DNA from: Streptomyces caelestis
GTDB lineage: Bacteria > Actinomycetota > Actinomycetes > Streptomycetales > Streptomycetaceae
Direction: 5' to 3'
Assembly (NCBI RefSeq): GCF_014205255.1
Contig: NZ_JACHNE010000001.1
Coordinates: forward strand, 1,054,001 to 1,118,000
Length of the DNA stretch: 64,000 bases
Both the position numbers and the translations under genes were made by a program. The notes under the pieces were generated by a model that ran no database searches, was not told the origin of the DNA, and saw only the letters and a list, made by a program, of their open reading frames with translations. This document shows positions 44,324-53,211 of the stretch, piece by piece; position 1 is the stretch's first letter, and each line of letters opens with the position of its first letter.

Positions 44324-45079
44324 TCACTCGCGCCCCCGCCCCAGGTACTCCGCCAGGCTCACCGTGGTCTCCGGCCGCCCTGTGGTCCGCGGCCGCTGTC
44401 GGCCGGCGCCTTGGGGCGTTCCGGCCGCCGTCACCTCAAGCCGCCCGATCTGCACCTGCACCACCCGCTCGGTCCCGCGCCCGGGGCGCCGGGCCGCGGC
44501 CTGCCGCGCGGCGTCCCGGGCAGCCGCCGTGTCCTTGGCACTGGGCAGCAGCGCCGCGGACGCGGCGGCGGGGGGAACGGCGCCCGTGCCCGGGGGGATG
44601 GGCACGGGCGCCGCGCTCGGGGAGGTGTCCCGCTCCGTGATCCCCCACGGTGCCGTGCGGCGCGCGGCGTCGGGGACCGGCCGCGGTCCGGGCGTGAGCG
44701 GCGCGGCGGGCCGCAGCAGCGGCACCTCCGGCACGGCGGGCGCATCCGAGCGGGCTGCGGCGTCGTGCGGTGCCGGGGCCCGCTCCATCCGTACGACCGT
44801 CCGGTCCCGCTCGGTGCGCACCTCGTGAACGGCCGGGTGCACCGTGTTCTCCCGCGGCACGGGAGAGGGGGTGGCGACGGGCCACAAGGGCTCGGTGTCG
44901 TCCGGATCCGGGGCCGCGCCCCGGACCGCCTCGATCCGTTCGAACGGCCCCGCCAGCCGGGGCCGGACGCGTGCCACGCCTGGACGCGGCGCGGCGGCCG
45001 GTGCGTGCCGGGCGAGCAGCCGGTCGAGGAAGTCGGGCGCCGGGAAGTCCCCCGGCCGGTCTCCGGAAGGGTCAGACAT
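44324..45079 (-). CDS. Disordered Pro/Ala-rich protein of the injection cluster
   Basis: This 251-residue protein is mostly low complexity (APAVPEVPLLRPAAPLTPGPRP; AAARDAARQAAARRPGRG). Short ordered stretches lie at each end: PGDFPAPDFLDRLLARHAP near the start, VVQVQIGRLEVTA and SLAEYLGRGRE near the end. The C-terminal VQVQIGRLEV motif recurs in phage-tail-like clusters after the T4-baseplate-like gene. The ATG at 45079 overlaps the previous stop by 8 nt; a GTG at 45085 is also possible. It may be a flexible linker or assembly factor; function unknown. Confidence 0.65.
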   Translation of the reverse strand: MSDPSGDRPGDFPAPDFLDRLLARHAPAAAPRPGVARVRPRLAGPFERIEAVRGAAPDPDDTEPLWPVATPSPVPRENTVHPAVHEVRTERDRTVVRMERAPAPHDAAARSDAPAVPEVPLLRPAAPLTPGPRPVPDAARRTAPWGITERDTSPSAAPVPIPPGTGAVPPAAASAALLPSAKDTAAARDAARQAAARRPGRGTERVVQVQIGRLEVTAAGTPQGAGRQRPRTTGRPETTVSLAEYLGRGRE

Positions 45080-45806
45080 CCGCACACAGCTCCAGGTAGT
45101 AGCGGCGCCTCAGGGGGCTGAGCGCCAGGATCTCCGGCTCGCTCCAGCCGTACGCGGTGGCGAGCAGATGGACGTCCAGGAGCAAGTCGCGAGCCCAGGC
45201 GTCCAGTTCGGTCCACAGGTAGGAAGCGATGTCCAGCTCGGCCCGGGTGGCCGCGCCGCACTCGGGGCAAGCGATGCTGAGCGTCACGTCGGCGCCCGGG
45301 TCCGCCGCCTCGACCGCCTCGGCGATCCGGCGCTGCACGGCGGCGGGCAGTTCCTCGGCCGGGACCGGGACTCCGTCCCTTGCAGCCGTCACGAGGCATC
45401 GGACGAGCAGCGCCCTGCGCGGGTCGGCGGCCCGGGCCGCGGCTGTCAGGTCGGCGACGCCGGGCACCCGGAACTCGGCCTCCCAGCCGTGCTCGGTGAT
45501 CCGCACCACCGGCTCGCCGCGTACGGCCAGGCTCCGGGCGAAGTCCCCGGCGTCCAGCTCGAACTCCATGTCCTCGCCGCATGCGCCGCACGCCAGGCGG
45601 ACCTGCATGCTCTCGCCGAACAGGGTCCGGCGCAGCGCGAACAGGTCCGCCTCCCGCTCGCCCACCGGTAGCAACAAAAGCGCGTCCGGCTCGCCACTCA
45701 GGTCCGGGCGTGCGGCGCGGTGCAGCAGCAGGGCGCGCCCGGCCGGCGCCCGGCCGAGTCCGGCTTCCCAGGTGGCCAGGAAGTCGGCCGCCCGAGTGAT
45801 CGCCAT
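45072..45806 (-). CDS. T4-type baseplate protein with a split zinc knuckle
   Basis: The 244-residue protein resembles the T4 gp26-like baseplate family (ALLLLPVGEREADLFALRRTLFGESMQVRLACGACGEDMEFELD). Two Cys-x2-Cys pairs, Cys73/76 (CGAC) and Cys180/183 (CPEC), probably bind one zinc. The C-terminus (YGWSEPEILALSPLRRRYYLELCA) is the most family-like part and is typical of tail assembly chaperone or baseplate proteins in these clusters. It starts at the ATG at 45806, 178 nt after the tube gene, with an inverted-repeat element between. Confidence 0.78.
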   Translation of the reverse strand: MAITRAADFLATWEAGLGRAPAGRALLLHRAARPDLSGEPDALLLLPVGEREADLFALRRTLFGESMQVRLACGACGEDMEFELDAGDFARSLAVRGEPVVRITEHGWEAEFRVPGVADLTAAARAADPRRALLVRCLVTAARDGVPVPAEELPAAVQRRIAEAVEAADPGADVTLSIACPECGAATRAELDIASYLWTELDAWARDLLLDVHLLATAYGWSEPEILALSPLRRRYYLELCADV

Positions 45807-45853
45807 GTCCTCCCCCGATTCCCGCGTGTTCGTCAGATCGCCTGCCGCCAGAG

Positions 45854-45982
45854 CCTGTTGCGAAGATCCTGAACGCCCTGCGCCGCGCTTCCCCGGCCAT
45901 CCGGCTTCGCGCGAGCGGGCAGTGCACTCGACAGCGCTGCGGGACCTGCCCTCCGGATGGAGGACAGGCCTTCCGCAACAGG
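45854..45982. repeat. MITE-like inverted-repeat element between tube and baseplate genes
   Basis: CCTGTTGCG (45854-45862) and CGCAACAGG (45974-45982) are perfect 9-bp ends of a 129-bp segment. The match continues as AAG against (C)CTTC if one base is bulged. Inside, a near-perfect 10-bp hairpin lies at about 45950-45970. No target-site duplication is clear. The right end stops 2 nt before the tube stop codon. It could be a small non-autonomous insertion or a long-loop hairpin tuning expression after the tube gene. Confidence 0.5.
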
Positions 45983-45984
45983 GC

Positions 45985-46509
45985 CTACGCCGGATTCAGG
46001 TACGACGGCTCCTCCGGCTCCGGCACCTCGTAGTCCCGCTCCCAGCCCTCGCACTCGAGCTTCAGCGACTGGATGGCCACCGCGTTGGCGTTGGCGTCCA
46101 GCTCGCCGAGGACCTGGTACTCACTGGGCCAGGTCCGATACAGCTTGTGTGAGACCGCGACCTGACCGGCCTCGTTGAGGACCTGGATGACGATGTCCTT
46201 GCGGAAGTCGGCAAGGGACACCTCGGAGCCGAGCCCGGCGCCGACCTGCCAGACCTTGTTGGCCCAGCGGTCGAACTCGGGGTCGTGGGTGACGCCCCGC
46301 TCCAGGGTGACGCCCTCGAACTCGGAGCGGCCCGGGGACAGCCGCGGCGAGCTGGGATCGCCGCCGTGCCGGTGCTTCACGACCTCGGTGGTGCGCTTGA
46401 GCGGACTGATCTTGCTGATGCCGGCGACCGTACGACCGTCCCACAGGACGAGGAACTTGAAGTTCTTGTACGGGTCGAAGCGATGCGCGTTGACCGTGAA
46501 CTCAGCCAT
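45985..46509 (-). CDS. Inner tube protein (phage tail tube, gp19/Hcp-like)
   Basis: The 174-residue protein has the CIS inner-tube sequence (AHRFDPYKNFKFLVLWDGRTVAGISKISPLKRTTEVVKHRHGGDPSS; RLSPGRSEFEGVTLERGVTHDPEFDRWANKVW; EGWERDYEVPEPEEPSYLNPA). It stacks as hexamers through which the cargo passes. It lies 33 nt downstream of the sheath gene. Only one tube gene is present, unlike PVC/Afp clusters with several. Confidence 0.95.
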   Translation of the reverse strand: MAEFTVNAHRFDPYKNFKFLVLWDGRTVAGISKISPLKRTTEVVKHRHGGDPSSPRLSPGRSEFEGVTLERGVTHDPEFDRWANKVWQVGAGLGSEVSLADFRKDIVIQVLNEAGQVAVSHKLYRTWPSEYQVLGELDANANAVAIQSLKLECEGWERDYEVPEPEEPSYLNPA

Positions 46510-46542
46510 CGGATTCCTTCAGTTCTCCACGATTCCACGCGC

Positions 46543-48408
46543 CTAGAGCGCGAACTGCCCGGACGTCTGCTGGATCTTGACGATCACGAACTCGGCCGGG
46601 CGGACCGGCGCGATACCGACCAGGACGTTGACGATGCCGTTCTCGATGTCCTCGGCGGTCGTGGTGTCGCTGTCGCACTTGACGAAGTAGGCGTCACGGG
46701 GCGTGCCGCCCTTGAAGGCGCCCTGGCGGAAGAGGGTGTGCAGGTACGAGGAGGCGGCGAGCCGGATCTGCTGCCACAGGTTCTCGTCGTTGGGCTCGAA
46801 CACCACCCACTGGAGGCCTCGCTGGAGGCTCTCCTCGACGTGCAGGGCGAGCCGCCGCACCGGCACGTACTTCCACTCGCTGTCGAGGGCGTCGGAGCCC
46901 TCCAGCGTGCGCGCTCCCCAGACCACCGGGCCGGTCACCGGGAAGGTGCGCAGGCAGTTGACGCCGAGCGGGTTGAGCAGGCCGGTCTCGCGGTCGGTCA
47001 GGTTGACCGTGAGCGAGTGCACGCCGGCGAGCCGGGCCTCGGTGCCGGCCGGGGCCTTCCACACGCCGCGCTCGGCGTCCGTACGGGCGATGACGCCCGC
47101 GACCGCGCCGGACGGCGGGAAGGAGCGCAGCCGGCCCGTGAGCGGGTCGGTGAGCTGGAGGTGCGGGAAGTACAGGCCCGCGTGGTTGCCGCGCACGGCG
47201 TCGAAGGCGGCGAGCCCCGCCCGGGCCGTGTCGACGCTGACCCAGGTGCTCGGCGCGTCGACCAGCAGGAAGATTCGCCTCTCCTGGCACAGCCGCTGGG
47301 CGGCCGAGACGACGGTGAGGGCGTCCTCCGTCTTCTCGTACGCCGCGAGTTCCGGCAGCACGAGGAGGTTGACGTCGGCGACGCCGCGCAGCGCCTGAAT
47401 GCCGGACTTGTCGGCCTCGGAGCCGATGAGGTCGCGCGGTCCGGGCGCCTCGCCGTCCTCGCCGCCCTCCAGCGGGAAGACGGGCGGGTTGACCGAGGCC
47501 TCCAGGCCCAGGTCGTTGGCGCACTCGCCGAGGAAGCGGACGACGTCCTCGGGGTCGGTGGAGCCCGCGACGACCTGGACGCGCCGGCCGAAGGCGGTGA
47601 CCTCGGCGCCCGCGAAGGCGTGCTTGCCGGGCGCGTCGGGCAGGGCGCGCAGCTTGCGCTCCAGCAGCAGCGCCAGCTCGGCGACGGAGTGCGGGGCCTC
47701 GCCGTCGCAGTCGGGGTCGTAGAGCGTGAACTCCCGCTTGACGTCGCCGATCTTGACGGTGAGGTCCACGGCGAGGTCGGGCAGTTCGTGCCCGAACGGC
47801 TTGGAGACGGTGCCGGACGGGTCGGGCCGGCCCTCGCCGACGACCTCGACGCGGATCAGCCGGGAGCCGGCGTTGACGACGGTCTGCACGTACCGGCCGT
47901 GGGACGGGTCGGCGGACAGGCCGGTGAAGCTCTCACGGGCCTCGCCCTTGGCGTCGTGGACGCGCAGGTTGAAGGTCTCCTCGGGGCAGGGCGTGTCGTA
48001 GTCGACGGCGACGCGCAGGCCGTTGCCCCACACGCCGGGCTCCTTGGCGTGCACCTTGAGGACGTCGCACTCGCTGTGGCCCTCGGTGGACTCCAGCGTG
48101 ACGCCGGCGGCCTTGCCGCTGCCGGCTTTGGCGACACGGACGATCACGGCGACGGTGCCGCCGTTGCCGAAGAACTGGTGAACGGCGTAGCCGACGGCGC
48201 TCTGGGCGCTCAACCCCCCGAAACGGCGCTCGAACTCGGTGAAGCTGGTGACGCGGACCGGCTCGTTCAGCGGACCGCGACGGGTGTGGCCCACGAAGGC
48301 GGTCACCGAGGTGGTCAGGGTCGAGATGGTGCGGGTGCTGCTGGGAAGCTCTTCGACGTAGACACCGGGATACGTCGGCTTGGCGGCGCTCACTGCACTC
48401 ATCGGCAT
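46543..48408 (-). CDS. Contractile sheath protein
   Basis: The 621-residue protein has the sheath N-terminus (TYPGVYVEELPSSTRTISTLTTSVTAFVGHTRRGPLNEPVRVTSF) and the strongly conserved C-terminal sheath domain (GARTLEGSDALDSEWKYVPVRRLALHVEESLQRGLQWVVFEPNDENLWQQIRLAASSYLHTLFRQGAFKG; YFVKCDSDTTTAEDIENGIVNVLVGIAPVRPAEFVIVKIQQ). The middle ~200 residues form the outer domain. ATG 48408 and ATG 48402 both follow AGGAGGGGGA; the second has slightly better spacing. It is the first gene of the cluster, which fits high expression. Confidence 0.96.
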   Translation of the reverse strand: MPMSAVSAAKPTYPGVYVEELPSSTRTISTLTTSVTAFVGHTRRGPLNEPVRVTSFTEFERRFGGLSAQSAVGYAVHQFFGNGGTVAVIVRVAKAGSGKAAGVTLESTEGHSECDVLKVHAKEPGVWGNGLRVAVDYDTPCPEETFNLRVHDAKGEARESFTGLSADPSHGRYVQTVVNAGSRLIRVEVVGEGRPDPSGTVSKPFGHELPDLAVDLTVKIGDVKREFTLYDPDCDGEAPHSVAELALLLERKLRALPDAPGKHAFAGAEVTAFGRRVQVVAGSTDPEDVVRFLGECANDLGLEASVNPPVFPLEGGEDGEAPGPRDLIGSEADKSGIQALRGVADVNLLVLPELAAYEKTEDALTVVSAAQRLCQERRIFLLVDAPSTWVSVDTARAGLAAFDAVRGNHAGLYFPHLQLTDPLTGRLRSFPPSGAVAGVIARTDAERGVWKAPAGTEARLAGVHSLTVNLTDRETGLLNPLGVNCLRTFPVTGPVVWGARTLEGSDALDSEWKYVPVRRLALHVEESLQRGLQWVVFEPNDENLWQQIRLAASSYLHTLFRQGAFKGGTPRDAYFVKCDSDTTTAEDIENGIVNVLVGIAPVRPAEFVIVKIQQTSGQFAL

Positions 48409-49113
48409 TCCCCCTCCTATCCCTGTCTAGGGCACCGGATGAAGGCACCAAGAGATGAGGGAGAGACGTTTCGGCCGTACGCGAGGACCTGGCCCCCGTC
48501 CGTGGACGGTGGACACACGCGCACCTCATCAGTTCCCCCGTCAGTACCCGTGCGGTTCGGTCGCACGGGTCAAGCAGCGCGCTTGCGACTCCTGATGCTC
48601 AAGTGCTCAACCCACCCTGCTGCGTTCGGAGTTGACCGAACAAGACGGGTTCTGGCCAGCACAGTGGGAGGTTTCGTGAAGGCAGAATTCCGCGATCCAC
48701 ACATCACGCCCGCGCGCCCTCGTGGACCTGCCCACACCTCCTGCACGGCGGCGGTGAGCGTCGGGCGGAGGGCATGCCTGAAAGACCCCGCATTTCCGGC
48801 AACGGCGCCTCATCCGCCCGGCGCGCTCCCCGGATCCTCCCCCAGTCGTCCACCCCCGATGGCCGGTTTCAGCGGGGCGGCATGGACGCGCACGGAGTTG
48901 ACCGATGCCTTACGGGATCCACCTCCGACTGCCCCCTTTCGACCGAGACATGCCCGACCCAAACGCCAGACTGCGCCACCCCTTCCAGACCGTAGAAATA
49001 TCTACGAGCATGGCCAGTGCCGGACCGGCACGCGGAGCCCGAGGCTCCGCGGGTCACCGGCCCGTGTCCAGCGTGCGCCCGTCGGGGCGCGACCGACTGT
49101 GCCTGGGGTGGCC
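48409..49113. other. Long non-coding gap upstream of the sheath gene
   Basis: About 700 bp lie between the divergent sheath gene and the next plus-strand gene. No ORF here has convincing codon use. The promoter of the injection cluster should be in the part near 48409. One inverted repeat is seen at 48624-48641 (GTTCGG, 6-nt spacer, CCGAAC), a possible operator. I see no hairpin RNA or riboswitch that I can name. Confidence 0.5.
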
Positions 49114-49602
49114 ATGCAGAGCGTGATGTGGAAGCAAGCCGTCGAGTGGCTCGCCGCGGCCGCCCGGGACCCTCAGGAGTGCAAGCGGGAGTGGGACTAC
49201 GGCACGGGGACGGTGCTCGTGGAGGCGGGGCGGTACTGGGACGTGCTCAGCGTCCCCGACCGGCTCGGCCTGCTCGCCCTGGACTATCTGTGGCGCGACC
49301 CCTTGAAGGTTCCCGGCCCCACCCTGGTGGACTGCGCGGCGCGCAGAGTGGGCTTCTTCCTGCCACCCGACCCCGTCAGCGAGTGGATCGGTTTCGGTGT
49401 CCGGCACGTCGGCCGGGGCTCCTGGGTCGCCGTGCCGCCACCGTACCGGCCCGCCGGGCGCCTGGAGTGGCTCGTCCCGCCGGACGGCACGGGCAGCCTG
49501 AACGCCCCGGGCACGCTGGAGTCGGCCCTGCGGGAGGCCACCGAGACCCTCGCCGTGCTGGCCCCGGTCAGCGCGGAGCACGCGGTGGCTGACTGCTGGT
49601 GA
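49114..49602 (+). CDS. Hypothetical protein, prim-pol-like Streptomyces family
   Basis: The 162-residue protein (WLAAAARDPQECKREWDYGTGTVLVEAGRYWDVLSVPDRLGLLALDYLW; GPTLVDCAARRVGFFLPPDP; GSWVAVPPPYRPAGRLEWLVPPDGTGSLN) resembles small Streptomyces proteins often annotated as bifunctional primase/polymerase N-terminal-like, but no catalytic triad can be pointed out. The ATG at 49114 is chosen; a GTG at 49108 is in frame and neither has a clear ribosome site. Its 3' end overlaps the convergent small gene by 35 nt. Function unknown. Confidence 0.65.
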   Translation: MQSVMWKQAVEWLAAAARDPQECKREWDYGTGTVLVEAGRYWDVLSVPDRLGLLALDYLWRDPLKVPGPTLVDCAARRVGFFLPPDPVSEWIGFGVRHVGRGSWVAVPPPYRPAGRLEWLVPPDGTGSLNAPGTLESALREATETLAVLAPVSAEHAVADCW

Positions 49603-49870
49603 GGCGAGTGCCGTCGAGGGCGGCCGTCCCCGGGTGCCGGCCGGCGGTCCATGGGGTGACGGCGGCCCAGGACTCGCTCGCGGACGGGGCCGCGAAGGAG
49701 ACCCACTGGCCGTCACGGTGCTCCGGGACCGCGTGGCCCCGGGCCTGCCATTCGGCGACGAGCGCCGCGTAGATGGGCGGATGCCCCCCGTATCCGCTGG
49801 TGAGTTCGGCGAACGACCGGGGAGCGGCGTCGTTCCCGAGAGGGCGCCGCGCCGTCTCAGTGCTGTCCAT
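49568..49870 (-). CDS. Small hypothetical protein
   Basis: The 100-residue protein (DSTETARRPLGNDAAPRSFAELTSGYGGHPPIYAALVAEWQARGHAVP) has codon use like a true Streptomyces gene and a compact predicted fold in its first 65 residues; the rest is less ordered. It overlaps the convergent 49114 gene by 35 nt. No family function is recognised. Confidence 0.55.
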   Translation of the reverse strand: MDSTETARRPLGNDAAPRSFAELTSGYGGHPPIYAALVAEWQARGHAVPEHRDGQWVSFAAPSASESWAAVTPWTAGRHPGTAALDGTRLTSSQPPRAPR

Positions 49871-50299
49871 GCCCGGTCAACGCGACGCGCCACGCCGGTG
49901 GTACGCGGTCCGGGCCTCGTCCGTCGGGTCGAGTGAACCCGTCACCCGTACGGCGGCACGCGGGTACCGGACAAACATCCAGTCAGGCGGTCGCCCGTTC
50001 AGGGCGGGGGCGTTCCGGGTCGGGGCGGGGTCGCCCCGGGGCAGGGTTCTTTGTGTCGTTCCCGGGGCGGAGCGGGGGTCTTCCCGGGCCGGGGCGCAAT
50101 CGCTCCGGGCCGGGGCAAGGCCGCACCGATCGCCGCACGGCCGGACCCGAGCCGAGGCAAGGCCAGGCGCGGCCCCTGCGCATTCCGACGGTCTCCTCGA
50201 CCCCGGCCGTACGCATCCGGTAACACTGACCCCAGACCGAGGACCGGGCCGGCAGCGCGCCCGGAACCGGTCCTCCCGGTACGACGGCAGGGAGAGGCC
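49871..50299. other. GC-rich gap with short G-rich repeats before the GAF regulator
   Basis: About 430 bp hold no supported gene. From ~49990 to 50165 the DNA is a run of imperfect GGGGCGG/CCCCGG-type repeats, partly palindromic, after which sequence becomes normal and contains the regulator's leader. It may be only low-complexity DNA; the promoter of the regulator should be at 50165-50285. Confidence 0.45.
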
Positions 50300-51541
50300 A
50301 TGTCACAGCGCCCTGACCTCCGGCAGCGCAGGGCCGTCTTGGAGCACGAGTGGTCCCGCTGGGTGCCACGGCTGAGCGTCGCGGGCGCGCGGCCGGGCGG
50401 CAGCGCGGCGTTGCGCCACGAGGTGACCGAGTCCTGGGCGCGTTCGCTGAGCAGCGTGGACCCGGGGCGGGACAGCGCCCCGGTCACCGACGGCGCCCCG
50501 GTGCACCAGCGTTGGACGTCCTCACCGCTGTACCGGCCGGTCTCGGACCTCGCCGCGGAACTGCGCAGCATCGCCGAGGACGCCGGGTTCGTCACGGCCG
50601 TCACCGACGAGTCCGGCACCATCCTGTGGACGTGCGGCGGCCCGACCATGCGCCGCCGGGCCGAGCGCGTCAACTTCGCGCCGGGCGGCCGGTGGGACGA
50701 GCAGGCCATGGGCACCAACGCCCTGTCCCTCGCCCTGCGCACCGGCCGTCCCAGCTCCGTCTTCTCGGCCGAGCACCTGGTGTCGGCCCTGCACGGCTGG
50801 GTCTGCTACTGCGCCCCGGTCCACGGCCCGGACGGACGCGTCCTCGGTGTACTGGACCTGTCGACCACCTGGGACCGCTCGCACCCCCTGGCCATGTCCA
50901 CCGTACGCACGCTGGTGTCCACCATCGAGGCCCGCCTCACCACGGAACAGCCCCGCTCGGGACAGATACGGCTCACCTGCCTCGGCGCGGACAAGGCCGC
51001 ACCAGCCTTACGAGCCGTACGGGAGGGACGGCCCCTCCCCCTGCGTCCCCGTCAGTTGGAGATTCTCACCCTGCTCGCGCTGGAACCCGGCGGCTTCTCC
51101 CCGGAGCGGCTGCGCGCCGCCCTGTACGGCGACCGGCCGGTCACCGCGTCGACCTTCAAGGCGGAGATCTCCCACCTGCGCCGCGCCCTCGCCGGCGGCA
51201 TCTCCCCCCGCCGCTACGCCCTGACGATCCCGGTCTCCTGCGACGCCGCCGACGTCCTGCGCGCGCTGGAGCAGGGCGACACCGACACCGCCCTGCGCCT
51301 CTACGGCGGCCCCCTGCTCCCTCGCTCCGAGGCACCCGGCATCAAGGAGTGGCGCACCCGGGTCGAAGTGGCCGTACGCGAGGCCGTCCTGGCGAGCACC
51401 CACCCGGAACACGCCCTGCGCTACGGCGAACGGGCCCCGTACGACGCGGAGATCCACGAACACGCGCTGCGCCTGCTCGGCCCGGACGACACCCGCCGCG
51501 CGATCGCCCGGGGCCGCCTGACCACCGCCCGGTGCGACTGA
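50300..51541 (+). CDS. GAF-domain transcriptional regulator (AcoR-like, non-sigma54 type)
   Basis: The 413-residue protein begins with a helical leader and a GAF sensor domain (RSIAEDAGFVTAVTDESGTILWTCGG; EQAMGTNALSLALRTGRPSSVFSAEH; GVLDLSTTWDRSHPLAMSTVRTLVSTIEARL, ~90-220). A C-terminal region follows with a winged-HTH-like segment (PRQLEILTLLALEPGGFSPERLRAALYGDRPVTASTFKAEISHLRRALAG, ~255-305). No sigma54-interaction AAA domain is present. It lies 105 nt upstream of the aldehyde dehydrogenase gene, which it probably controls in response to an aldehyde or alcohol signal. The ATG at 50300 follows GGGAGAGG. Confidence 0.85.
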   Translation: MSQRPDLRQRRAVLEHEWSRWVPRLSVAGARPGGSAALRHEVTESWARSLSSVDPGRDSAPVTDGAPVHQRWTSSPLYRPVSDLAAELRSIAEDAGFVTAVTDESGTILWTCGGPTMRRRAERVNFAPGGRWDEQAMGTNALSLALRTGRPSSVFSAEHLVSALHGWVCYCAPVHGPDGRVLGVLDLSTTWDRSHPLAMSTVRTLVSTIEARLTTEQPRSGQIRLTCLGADKAAPALRAVREGRPLPLRPRQLEILTLLALEPGGFSPERLRAALYGDRPVTASTFKAEISHLRRALAGGISPRRYALTIPVSCDAADVLRALEQGDTDTALRLYGGPLLPRSEAPGIKEWRTRVEVAVREAVLASTHPEHALRYGERAPYDAEIHEHALRLLGPDDTRRAIARGRLTTARCD

Positions 51542-51646
51542 CCTCAGGTCACGGCACCAACCTTGCGCCAACCTCCCGGGAGCACAGTGAGGTCCTCACG
51601 ACGGCGTGAACCGCAACCCGACCGTCATCTCACCGAGGGAGCCGCC

Positions 51647-53164
51647 ATGGTGTACGCGCAGCCCGGAACGGACGGCAGCATCGTCACCTTCGCCCGCCGC
51701 TACGACAACTTCATCGACGGCGACTGGGTCGCTCCCGTCGAGGGCCGCTACTTCGAGAATCCGACCCCCGTGACCGGCAAGGTCTTCTGCGAGGTCGCCC
51801 GCTCCTCAGCGGCCGACGTCGATCTGGCCCTGGACGCCGCGCACCGGGCGGCCGACCAGTGGGGCCGCACCTCCACGGCGGAACGCGCGCGTGTCCTCAA
51901 CAGGATCGCGGACCGCATCGAGGAGCATCTGGAGCAGATCGCGGTCGCCGAGACCTGGGAGAACGGCAAGCCGGTCCGCGAGACGCTGGCCGCCGACATC
52001 CCGCTGGCCGTGGACCACTTCCGGTACTTCGCCGGCGTAGTCCGCGCGCAGGAAGGCAGCATCGCGGAGATCGACGCCGACACCGTCGCGTACCACTTCC
52101 ACGAACCGCTGGGTGTGGTCGGCCAGATCATCCCGTGGAACTTCCCGATCCTGATGGCCACCTGGAAGCTGGCCCCCGCACTGGCCGCCGGCAACTGCGT
52201 GGTCATCAAACCGGCCGAGCAGACCCCGGCCAGCCTCCTCTACGTCATGGAGCTGATCGCCGACCTGCTCCCGCCGGGCGTGGTCAACGTCGTCAACGGC
52301 TTCGGCGTGGAGGCGGGCAAGCCCCTGGCCTCCAGCCCGCGCGTGGCGAAGGTGGCGTTCACCGGCGAGACGACGACCGGCCGCCTGATCATGCAGTACG
52401 CCAGCGAGAACATCATCCCCGTCACGCTCGAACTGGGCGGCAAGAGCCCGAACATCTTCCTGCCCGACGTCATGGCCGCCGACGACGACTTCCTGGACAA
52501 GGCGGTCGAGGGCTTCGTGATGTTCGCCCTCAACCAGGGCGAGGTCTGCACGTGCCCGTCGCGCGCCCTGATCCCGTCCTCGATCTACGACGACTTCATG
52601 GCCCGCTGCGTCGAACGCACCCGGGCCATCGTCGGCGGCGACCCGCTGGACCCGGACACCATGATCGGGGCGCAGGCGAGCAACGACCAGTACGAGAAGA
52701 TCCTCTCCTACCTCGACATCGGCAGGAAGGAAGGCGCCGAACTGGTCACGGGCGGCAACCCCCGCGCGGTCCCCGGCCTGGAGGGCGGCTACTACATCGA
52801 GCCGACGATCTTCCGCGGCACCAACGACATGCGGATCTTCCAGGAGGAGATCTTCGGCCCGGTGGTCTCGGTGACGACGTACGACTCCGTCGACGAGGCC
52901 CTGAAGATAGCCAACGACACCCTGTACGGCCTGGGCGCGGGCGTCTGGACCCGCGACGGCAACACGGCCTACCGCCTGGGCCGCGAGATCAAGGCGGGCC
53001 GGGTGTGGACCAACTGCTACCACGCGTACCCGGCACACGCGGCGTTCGGCGGCTACAAGAAGTCCGGCATCGGGCGCGAGACGCACAAGATGATGCTCGA
53101 CCATTACCAGCAGACGAAGAACGTTCTTGTTTCATACAGTCCGAAGAAACTTGGGTTCTTCTAA
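51647..53164 (+). CDS. NAD-dependent aldehyde dehydrogenase (ExaC/AcoD type); 3' end is an integration site
   Basis: The 505-residue enzyme has the catalytic Cys301 ([11 protein letters not shown]) and Glu262 ([10 protein letters not shown]), the cofactor loop FTGETTTGR and the IIPWNFPIL motif. The family oxidises acetaldehyde and other short aldehydes to acids with NAD+. The start is the ATG at 51647 after GAGGGA. The last 14 codons (from 53123) switch to less GC-rich synonymous choices (GTT, CTT, TCA, AGT, AAA). A second copy of this tail, with high-GC codons, is at 59052-59106. So the protein end is restored by inserted DNA and remains functional. Confidence 0.93.
   Translation: MVYAQPGTDGSIVTFARRYDNFIDGDWVAPVEGRYFENPTPVTGKVFCEVARSSAADVDLALDAAHRAADQWGRTSTAERARVLNRIADRIEEHLEQIAVAETWENGKPVRETLAADIPLAVDHFRYFAGVVRAQEGSIAEIDADTVAYHFHEPLGVVGQIIPWNFPILMATWKLAPALAAGNCVVIKPAEQTPASLLYVMELIADLLPPGVVNVVNGFGVEAGKPLASSPRVAKVAFTGETTTGRLIMQYASENIIPVTLELGGKSPNIFLPDVMAADDDFLDKAVEGFVMFALNQGEVCTCPSRALIPSSIYDDFMARCVERTRAIVGGDPLDPDTMIGAQASNDQYEKILSYLDIGRKEGAELVTGGNPRAVPGLEGGYYIEPTIFRGTNDMRIFQEEIFGPVVSVTTYDSVDEALKIANDTLYGLGAGVWTRDGNTAYRLGREIKAGRVWTNCYHAYPAHAAFGGYKKSGIGRETHKMMLDHYQQTKNVLVSYSPKKLGFF
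53110..53122 (+). other. Putative attL core (13 bp) inside the aldehyde dehydrogenase gene
   Basis: GCAGACGAAGAAC here is identical to 59052-59064. Codon style changes immediately after it, marking the junction between host gene and inserted DNA. The true crossover could be anywhere in the shared 13 bp. Confidence 0.75.
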
Positions 53165-53174
53165 AGCCGCAAGT

Positions 53175-53211
53175 TGGGTGCCTGGCGTAGGCTTTACCCT
53201 TCAGGCACCCA
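53175..53211 (+). terminator. Hairpin after the dehydrogenase gene (left copy)
   Basis: TGGGTGCCTG (53175-53184) and CAGGCACCCA (53202-53211) form a perfect 10-bp stem with a 17-nt loop, starting 11 nt after the stop codon. The second tail copy has its own different hairpin, so this one was brought by the insert. Confidence 0.75.

Noticed and set aside
48607..48995. Short frames in the gap upstream of the sheath gene
   Set aside because: They are short, mutually overlapping on both strands and lack ribosome sites and typical codon bias.
46285..49602. 1105-codon open frame on the plus strand across sheath and tube genes
   Set aside because: It is antisense to the strongly supported sheath and tube genes and its protein is low-complexity Gly/Ala/Val without family character; only its last 162 codons (from 49114) look like a true gene.
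49990..50165. G-rich repeats as an origin or CRISPR
   Set aside because: Units are irregular and low-complexity; there are no DnaA boxes, spacers or partition genes nearby.
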